Origin: WGMK01 sp046047315
GTDB lineage: Bacteria > Hydrogenedentota > Hydrogenedentia > Hydrogenedentales > JAEUWI01
DNA length: 64,000 nt
Assembly (NCBI GenBank): GCA_046047315.1
Contig: JBJOID010000062.1
Span: 1-64,000, forward strand
Direction of reading: 5' to 3'
A program made the translations under genes and the position numbers. The notes under the pieces were generated by a model that was not told the DNA's origin, did not search any database, and was given only the letters and a program-made list of their open reading frames with translations. Every line of letters begins with the position of its first letter. The stretch's first letter is position 1. Of this stretch, positions 58,862 to 64,000 are shown in pieces.

Positions 58862-59173
58862 GGTTTTCTGGGGCTCGAAGGTGGTGCCTCCAAGGAGGCT
58901 ATCGGTGGATGAACCAGCCGTGACCCGTACTCCAAAGCAAACGCGACCGCAACGCAGAAACCAAGGAAGTTTCTTGACACAAGCTACGAATAAGACGCAT
59001 CGTAGCCATCTTGAATTCTACCCGGCTTCGGTATCCCCGTCAAGCGGTGAAAGCTGCGCAGGCCGATGAACAGGGCGCGGGGGCTGGTTGGCAGGGGTTC
59101 GACATACAGCGGCGGACCTGTCAGAATTTTTTTGGGAGAATACGTTGATGGGCTGCCGAAGGAGATTTGTCCT
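58862..59173. other. 312-base intergenic stretch between divergent transcripts
   Basis: This holds the upstream regions of the pilus operon (minus) and the ABC operon (plus). An open frame on the minus strand continues the MshEN reading to about 59020 but has no ATG or GTG start. TTGACA at 58974-58979 has no good -10 at normal spacing. AAGGAGA (59158-59164) is the ribosome site of the ABC gene. No RNA gene or repeat is seen. Confidence 0.6.
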
Positions 59174-60112
59174 ATGGACGCGATAGCGACCCACGGGCTG
59201 ACCAAGGAGTACCGGCAGCTTGGCCGGCAGACGCGGCGCAGTCTGGACAACCTGAGCATCCGCATCCAGCCGGGGGAAGTCTTTGGCTTTCTGGGTCACA
59301 ATGGCGCGGGCAAGACGACGACCATCAAGATCCTCTGCGGGCTGGTGAAACCGACGGCGGGGGAGGCCACCCTCTTTGGCGAAAGCGTGCGGGAACGGAA
59401 AGCGCGGCGCCACTTGGGCTATCTGCCCGAGCAGCCCTACTTCTACGAGTACCTGACGCCCCGCGAGACGATCGACTTCTACGGCCGCCTGCGGGGAAGA
59501 AGCACGGCGGAACGCACGCAGGACTGGGAGTACCTGTCCAAGCTACTCGACCTGCGCGGCATCGCCGACCAGCGCATCAAGAGTTTCTCGAAAGGCATGC
59601 GCCAGCGCATCGGCTTCGCGGTGGCGCTCGTGGGGAATCCCCCGCTGCTGATTCTCGACGAGCCCATGAGCGGGCTCGACCCGGTGGGCCGCCGAAGCAT
59701 CCGGGAATTGATTCTTCGTTGTCGCGACGAAGGCAAGACCTTGTTTTTCAGTTCGCATGTGCTGGGCGACGTGGAGCAAATCTGCGACCGGGTAAGCATC
59801 CTGGCGAAGGGGAGGCTGGTCCGCGAGGGCCGCATCGATCAGCTGGTGGGGCGTGAATCCTACGGCGTGGAGATCATCCTACGCGGGCTCGACGCCGAGG
59901 GCCGCGCCCTTGCGCGGGAACGCGCCGACAGCCACCGGCAGGTGGACGACCTCGACATATTCACCACCGGCGACAAGGCCGCCGGCAACGGGCTGGTGCG
60001 CCTGGCGCTGGACCGGAACGCGGAGCTGGTGGACTACAACCCGCTCAAGGATTCGCTGGAGGCCCTGTTCATGCGCGAGCATGACGCCGCCCGCCGGGAG
60101 GACACGGCATGA
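59174..60112 (+). CDS. ABC transporter ATP-binding protein
   Basis: A 312-residue ATPase of the ABC-2 export type. Walker A FGFLGHNGAGKTTTIK, the Q-loop region LGYLPEQPYFYEY, the signature FSKGMRQR (close to LSGGQ), Walker B LLILDEPMSGLDPVGR and the switch His in LFFSSHVLGDVEQICDR are present. A C-terminal extension of about 90 residues follows. ATG 59174 has AAGGAGA (59158-59164) upstream; the longer frame to 59066 is unsupported. Its end overlaps the permease start (ATGA at 60109-60112). The substrate is unknown; a lipid, glycan or peptide is usual for this type. Confidence 0.95.
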   Translation: MDAIATHGLTKEYRQLGRQTRRSLDNLSIRIQPGEVFGFLGHNGAGKTTTIKILCGLVKPTAGEATLFGESVRERKARRHLGYLPEQPYFYEYLTPRETIDFYGRLRGRSTAERTQDWEYLSKLLDLRGIADQRIKSFSKGMRQRIGFAVALVGNPPLLILDEPMSGLDPVGRRSIRELILRCRDEGKTLFFSSHVLGDVEQICDRVSILAKGRLVREGRIDQLVGRESYGVEIILRGLDAEGRALARERADSHRQVDDLDIFTTGDKAAGNGLVRLALDRNAELVDYNPLKDSLEALFMREHDAARREDTA

Positions 60113-60870
60113 GGGTCTTCACGATTGCGCAGAACACCTTCCGCGAGGCCGTCCGCGACAAGGTGCTGTATGTGCTGCTGTTCTTCGCCGCCGCCGCAAT
60201 CCTCGGCTCGAAGGCGCTGGGCTGGATCAGCATTGGGCAGGACATCAAGATCGTCAAGGACATCACGCTGGCTTCCATCAGCGTGTTCGGCGCGCTCATC
60301 GCCATCTTCAGCGGCACCAGCCTGCTCTATAAGGAGATCGACAAGCGCACGCTCTACACCATCCTCAGCCAGCCCATGCACCGCTGGGAGTTCGTGCTCG
60401 GGAAATACCTCGGCCTCATGCAACTGCTGGGCATGGTGGTGCTGATCATGACGGCGGTCTCAGCGGCTTACGTCGTCGTGTTGGGCGGCGCGCTCGACGG
60501 GCTTTATTTTCTGGCCGCCCTGCTGATCTTCTGGAAGCTGCTGCTGGTCACCGCATTCGCCGTGCTGCTCTCGTCGATCACCTCGCCCATCCTCGGCGCC
60601 GTCATCCTTTTCTGCCTCTACGTTTTCGGGCATGCCACGGGCGTGTTCCTTGATCTGCCGCCGCAGTTTGACGGCACCCTCGCCAAGACCGCGCTCGAGG
60701 GCTTTTACCACGCCTTCCCAAACCTGGCCAATTTCGACATCGCGGCGGAGGCCGCCAACGGCGTGCCCGTGTCCCCGGCCTATGTGGCCTATGTACTGGC
60801 CTATGGAATCCTATACAGCGCGGTGGTGTTGCTCTTCGCCACCGTGGCTTTTGACGGCAAAGATCTATGA
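60109..60870 (+). CDS. ABC-2 type transporter permease
   Basis: A 253-residue membrane protein with about six hydrophobic segments. It starts TIAQNTFREAVRDKVLYVLL, the common start of ABC-2 permeases of the NosY/GldF type, and has SLLYKEIDKRTLYTILSQP and REFVLGK-like WEFVLGKYLGLMQLLGMV. It is translationally coupled to both neighbours by ATGA overlaps (60109-60112 and 60867-60870). With the ATPase it forms a dimeric exporter; the cargo is not evident. Confidence 0.92.
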   Translation: MRVFTIAQNTFREAVRDKVLYVLLFFAAAAILGSKALGWISIGQDIKIVKDITLASISVFGALIAIFSGTSLLYKEIDKRTLYTILSQPMHRWEFVLGKYLGLMQLLGMVVLIMTAVSAAYVVVLGGALDGLYFLAALLIFWKLLLVTAFAVLLSSITSPILGAVILFCLYVFGHATGVFLDLPPQFDGTLAKTALEGFYHAFPNLANFDIAAEAANGVPVSPAYVAYVLAYGILYSAVVLLFATVAFDGKDL

Positions 60871-61913
60871 ACGCCTCCCCGCGAACGGGCCGCGCGATTC
60901 GCGCCGGGGCAGCGCTGCTCTTGGCGGCCGCCGTGATTGCGGTGCAGATGCGCATCGACGCCGTGCGCCCCGCGCGCGACCCGGACGACATGGCCTACCT
61001 GCCAAACGAGCGCCTGCTTACCCATTTCACCGGGGGCCTGAGCAACGTCATGGCGGACTACATCTGGGTGCAATGCTGCACCTACGTGGGCCGGCAGGTG
61101 AAGTCGAGCTGGAATTTCGAGTGGCTGCGCCAGATGGTCGAGACCGTCGTGCGGCTCGATCCCTATTTCGTGCCGGCCTACCGGTATGGCGCGATGTTCC
61201 TCGCGACGCTCAAGGCGGAGGACGAAGCCGCGCTGGACCTGTTGCACCGGGGAATGATCATCAACCCGGATTCATGGGAGCTCCCCTACGAGGCCGCCAT
61301 GGTGCACCTGCTCAACCGCCGTGAGGAGGCGGACTCCAAATACAACGCGGCCTTCTACCTGAAGCTGGCCGTCGAGACCGGCAAGGCGCCCGGATACGTG
61401 GCCGATACCGCCGCATCACTGCAGGGCCAGTACAACCTTATTGGCCTTGAGAAGGAAATGTGGGAGAAGGTGAAGGACAGCGAAGACCCCTTCCTGAGCG
61501 GGCTCGCGCGCACGAAACTTGAAGAGGTGGGCATCCGGAGCAACGTGCAGGTGCTCAACGATCTCGTCGAGCGCTACCGTGTGCAGCACGGTTCCATGCC
61601 TGGGCGGATCGAACAGCTGGTGGAAGCGGGATACATCCCCGCCATTTCACCGGACCCGCAAGGGGGGCGCTATTTCCTCGGGCCGGATGGCCAGGCCATG
61701 AACGAGACCTTGCTGCACAATGCCGCGCGCGAGCAGCGGGGGCACATCGAGAACGCCATCAAGCGCTACCGCGAAATGCGCGGGGTGAACCCGGAAAAGC
61801 TGGAGGACCTGGTGGGACCAGACATGTTTTCGAAAGTACCCATGCACCCCTGGCCGGGCAAGCAGTGGCGCTACGACCCTGCCACCGGCACGCTGGAGGA
61901 ACATGCGGAGTAA
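60867..61913 (+). CDS. Membrane-anchored TPR-like protein coupled to the ABC exporter
   Basis: A 348-residue protein with one N-terminal membrane segment (about 11-26), then helices with TPR-like spacing: ADYIWVQCCTYVGRQVKSSW, FVPAYRYGAMFLATLKAEDE and NPDSWELPYEAAMVHLLNRR. The C-terminal third (about 225-345) looks like a second, distinct region ending YDPATGTLEEHAE. The ATGA overlap with the permease indicates a shared complex. No catalytic motif. It could be the exporter's periplasmic accessory factor, an inference from operon position only. Confidence 0.75.
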   Translation: MNASPRTGRAIRAGAALLLAAAVIAVQMRIDAVRPARDPDDMAYLPNERLLTHFTGGLSNVMADYIWVQCCTYVGRQVKSSWNFEWLRQMVETVVRLDPYFVPAYRYGAMFLATLKAEDEAALDLLHRGMIINPDSWELPYEAAMVHLLNRREEADSKYNAAFYLKLAVETGKAPGYVADTAASLQGQYNLIGLEKEMWEKVKDSEDPFLSGLARTKLEEVGIRSNVQVLNDLVERYRVQHGSMPGRIEQLVEAGYIPAISPDPQGGRYFLGPDGQAMNETLLHNAAREQRGHIENAIKRYREMRGVNPEKLEDLVGPDMFSKVPMHPWPGKQWRYDPATGTLEEHAE

Positions 61914-61925
61914 CCGTCGCTCCGA

Positions 61926-62786
61926 CTACCGCGCGTAGGGCGCGAAGGCGGTCTTGAAGGCAGCCTTGTTCGCGGCCTTGCGGCCCGCGTCATCAAGGCC
62001 CGCATCGCCCAGCTTGGCGGCGGTCTCGGCGTCCACGGGCGTGCCCGACCATGCCGCCGCATTGTAGAAGTCGGGCCGCGCCAGCAGCGCGTTCAGTTGC
62101 TTGAGCAGCATGCCCTTGTTCTGCACCACCAGGTCGGTCGGGTTGTCCATCAGCATCTGGCGATTCTGGGGATCGATCAGGCCGGTGATGTGTCCCGCTG
62201 CGCCGCCTCCCTGCTTGAGGGCGTTCACCAGCCCCGGCCAATCGGCGATGTCGCCCTCGCTCAGTCCGCCGCCACCACCGCCCGCCGCGCCGCCCCCCAT
62301 CGAGCCAAGGTCGATCTCGGGAATCTTCACCCCGCCGATAACGGAAAATGTGCCGGTCTCCATGTTGAGGGCCATCTTCTCGCCCTGCATGTTCTGCGCG
62401 CGAGGGCTGTTCATCACGGGGTTGCCCGTGAACACCAGTTCGCCGGTTTCGAAATTCCACTCGGCCTTGCCCGCCGTAATGTCCGCCTCCGGATGCTTGA
62501 TGCGCACGTTGCCCGTGAGCACGATGAGTCTCGGCTGGCCGCCGCCCTCCGCCCACTCGAAGGTGATCTTGTCCGCGGCGATGGGCAGGTCCCCCTTGGC
62601 CTCGTCGCCGGACAGCAGCACGATGCGCACGCCGCCCGACATCTCCTCGATGGCGCCGTTGAAGTTGCCCACAATGGCGCCCGCCTGCTCGATCTTCATC
62701 TTGCTGTAGCCGCCCATGCTGCCCGCTTGTGCGAACACGGGCAGGCCCGCCAACAGCAGGGCCGTAGCCAGGATTGTTTGCTTCAT
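61926..62786 (-). CDS. LptA/OstA-like lipopolysaccharide export protein with C-terminal extension
   Basis: A 286-residue exported protein with signal peptide (about 1-21, ending FAQA). The OstA beta-jellyroll spans about 25-160: SKMKIEQAGAIVGNFNGAIE, ADKITFEWAEGG, LIVLTGNVRIKHPEADITAG, WNFETGELVFTGNPVM and MQGEKMALNMETGTFSVIGG. LptA-type proteins bridge lipopolysaccharide across the periplasm. After a Gly-rich linker (SMGGGAAGGGGGG) there is an extra 110-residue domain not seen in ordinary LptA. ATG 62786 overlaps the stop of the LptC-like gene (ATGA at 62783-62786). Confidence 0.8.
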   Translation of the reverse strand: MKQTILATALLLAGLPVFAQAGSMGGYSKMKIEQAGAIVGNFNGAIEEMSGGVRIVLLSGDEAKGDLPIAADKITFEWAEGGGQPRLIVLTGNVRIKHPEADITAGKAEWNFETGELVFTGNPVMNSPRAQNMQGEKMALNMETGTFSVIGGVKIPEIDLGSMGGGAAGGGGGGLSEGDIADWPGLVNALKQGGGAAGHITGLIDPQNRQMLMDNPTDLVVQNKGMLLKQLNALLARPDFYNAAAWSGTPVDAETAAKLGDAGLDDAGRKAANKAAFKTAFAPYAR

Positions 62787-63412
62787 GATGGGGAAACCTC
62801 TCCTTCGGTCGGGACGGCGGTCTCGACAGTCTCGGCGGGCGGCGTGAAGGCCACCTCGCCCTGCACGTCATAGAGCGTGAAGCTGCCGTCGTCGGGGTAC
62901 ATTTTGAATTGCTGCGCGAACAGGTGCATGGCGGGATCGGTGACGGTGACGGGCGTGTCGCTCGCGGCGAGCCCGCCCGAGCCGGGTTCCCCCTGCAACC
63001 ACTCCACGCGCTCCATGGCCACGGTCATCGGGCCGATCTGCGTTGTGACGCCGCCCTCCAACAGGGCGCTCTCCTCCTCGCGCAGGCGTCCGGTGGCCGC
63101 CACGAAGACCACGGGCGCGTCGCCCTGCTGGCGGGGATGCACGGTGGCCCGCGCCCCGGTGAATCGCCAGGTTCGGGTTTCATCCTGTGAGAAGCCCTCC
63201 GCCTCCACGCTGAAGGCCGGGCTGCGTTCCTGCCCCGGCACGGCGGCATCGGCATAGAGGTGCAGCTGGATGCCTTTCATTTCCAGGGCGTCGGCTGCCG
63301 CTTCGGGCTTGGGCGCCTCCTGCGCGGGTTCGGGCGGCGCGGCGGGTGGCGTGGCCGGCGTGCAGGCCGCCAACAGCATCGCGGCGCCCATTGGGAGTAG
63401 GCCTCGCTTCAC
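62783..63412 (-). CDS. LptC-like lipoprotein
   Basis: A 209-residue lipoprotein with lipobox LLAAC (Cys17). After a Pro/Ala-rich spacer, a beta-rich domain (about 40-190) shows strand repeats typical of the LptA/LptC fold, such as GARATVHPRQQGDAPVVFVA, ATGRLREEESALLEGGVTTQ and DDGSFTLYDVQGEVAFTPP. Position between coaX and the LptA-like gene, and overlaps at both ends, point to lipopolysaccharide transport. Sequence alone cannot exclude another lipoprotein. ATG 63412 overlaps the coaX stop. Confidence 0.7.
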   Translation of the reverse strand: MKRGLLPMGAAMLLAACTPATPPAAPPEPAQEAPKPEAAADALEMKGIQLHLYADAAVPGQERSPAFSVEAEGFSQDETRTWRFTGARATVHPRQQGDAPVVFVAATGRLREEESALLEGGVTTQIGPMTVAMERVEWLQGEPGSGGLAASDTPVTVTDPAMHLFAQQFKMYPDDGSFTLYDVQGEVAFTPPAETVETAVPTEGEVSPS

Positions 63413-64000
63413 TCGGCGTTCTTCCGGTAGACGAGACGCAGGCCCTTGAGCGTGAGCCAGTCGTCCACGATGTCGATGCTCTTGCCCACGCCGGCGATGA
63501 CGCCCGCGAGGCCGCCCGTGGCGATGACCTTGGGCTCGCCTTCCATCTCCGCCTTGATGCGGGCCACCAGCCCGTCCACCATGTCGGCATAGCCAAAGAT
63601 GATCCCCGAGCGGATGTTGGCCACCGTGTTCTTGCCGATGGCCGTCTCAGGGGCGATCAGTTCCACGCGCGGCAGCTTGGCGCAATTCTCGAAGAGCGCG
63701 TTTGCCGAAAGGTTGATGCCGGGGCAGATGATGCCGCCGCGCCACTCGCCCTTCGCCGTGACCACGTCGAAGTTGGTGGCGGTGCCGAAGTCCACAATGA
63801 TGAGCGGGCCTCCGTACTCCTCGATGGCCGCAACGCTGTTCACGATGCGGTCCGCGCCGACTTCCTTGGGGTTGTCGCACTGGAGCACCAGCCCGGTCTT
63901 GATGCCGGGGCCGACCATCAACGGTTCGAGGTGGAAAAAGCTGCGGCAGACCTGCTGCAGGTTGAGGTTCAACTGGGGCACCACGCTCGATATGCACGCG
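63409..64000 (-). CDS. coaX: CoaX, type III pantothenate kinase (5' end beyond window)
   Basis: About 197 C-terminal codons of the kinase that begins coenzyme A synthesis. The frame enters the window as ACISSVVPQL, continuing with EVGADRIVNSVAAIEEYGGP, LIIVDFGTATNFDVVTAKGE (metal and phosphate motif), WRGGIICPGINLSANALFEN and NTVANIRSGIIFGYADMVDG. GGLAGVIAG is the last glycine motif and the stop is at 63409. No internal start is needed: the homology begins upstream of the window edge. It leads the LptC-like and LptA-like genes in a coupled unit. Confidence 0.95.
   Translation of the reverse strand, partial: ACISSVVPQLNLNLQQVCRSFFHLEPLMVGPGIKTGLVLQCDNPKEVGADRIVNSVAAIEEYGGPLIIVDFGTATNFDVVTAKGEWRGGIICPGINLSANALFENCAKLPRVELIAPETAIGKNTVANIRSGIIFGYADMVDGLVARIKAEMEGEPKVIATGGLAGVIAGVGKSIDIVDDWLTLKGLRLVYRKNAE

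Noticed and set aside
58974..58979. TTGACA as a -35 for the ABC operon
   Set aside because: No acceptable -10 lies 16-18 bases downstream.
1..64000. tRNA, rRNA, CRISPR, transposase and prophage genes
   Set aside because: I looked in every gap and found no cloverleaf, spacer array or transposase motif; gaps are mostly too short for them. A tRNA scan would be the decisive test.

Overview
The window is GC-rich, gene-dense DNA from a Gram-negative bacterium. Its mix of genes recalls Planctomycetes/Verrucomicrobia relatives or Candidatus Hydrogenedentota: a prepilin with a C-terminal H-x-DG motif, a planctomycete-type cytochrome c/leucine-rich-repeat protein, a DUF1080 hydrolase, two sulfatases, Lpt-type lipopolysaccharide export proteins and a type IV pilus motor set. 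The lineage is an inference from these families. No rRNA, tRNA, CRISPR, transposase gene or phage gene was found.

Layout. 1-8212: menD (partial) and menF (menaquinone), a 47-residue protein, two cyclophilins separated by a terminator, a degenerate methyltransferase overlapping queE, a TauE/SafE permease and citramalate synthase. 8381-18843: rsmG carrying a perfect parS site, a second parS just downstream, a prepilin, an orphan flgK, a two-domain QueD, a class III aminotransferase, purA, a membrane-anchored GH3-like/LysM protein and a coiled-coil protein. 18912-24591: family 4 uracil-DNA glycosylase, a PilB-type ATPase, a 685-bp AT-richer intergenic region with DnaA-box-like sites (probable oriC), dnaN and rarD. 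24619-37829: oxidoreductase, sulfatase, phosphatase lipoprotein, moaE, uvrC, HEAT protein, DUF1080, DUF3748, yhbY, cytochrome c/LRR protein and ppk1. 37855-50767: asnB with two glycosyltransferases, a TPP enzyme with an aldehyde dehydrogenase, DUF1232 and DUF4230 proteins, an SDR, an rfbC-like epimerase, a deoxyhypusine-synthase-like protein and a second sulfatase. The SDR/epimerase/DHS-like block lies between two same-orientation copies of a ~130-146 bp palindromic element, and the second copy appears to supply the start codon of the sulfatase. 50777-58861: one minus-strand pilus operon reading MshEN-DnaA fusion, GspE/PilB, PilT, PilS-like kinase, PilR-like regulator. 59174-64000: an ABC exporter with a TPR-like partner, then lptA-like, lptC-like and coaX (partial).

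How it fits together. Two chromosome-maintenance landmarks, oriC/dnaN and parS/rsmG, lie about 13 kb apart, so the window probably covers the replication origin, although no canonical dnaA or parAB is present. The only DnaA-type AAA+ domain is in the pilus operon. It is fused to a c-di-GMP-type MshEN domain and lacks the DNA-binding domain. This is the most unusual gene in the window. All three MshEN proteins seen (two pilus ATPases and the DnaA fusion) could link pilus function to cyclic di-GMP.
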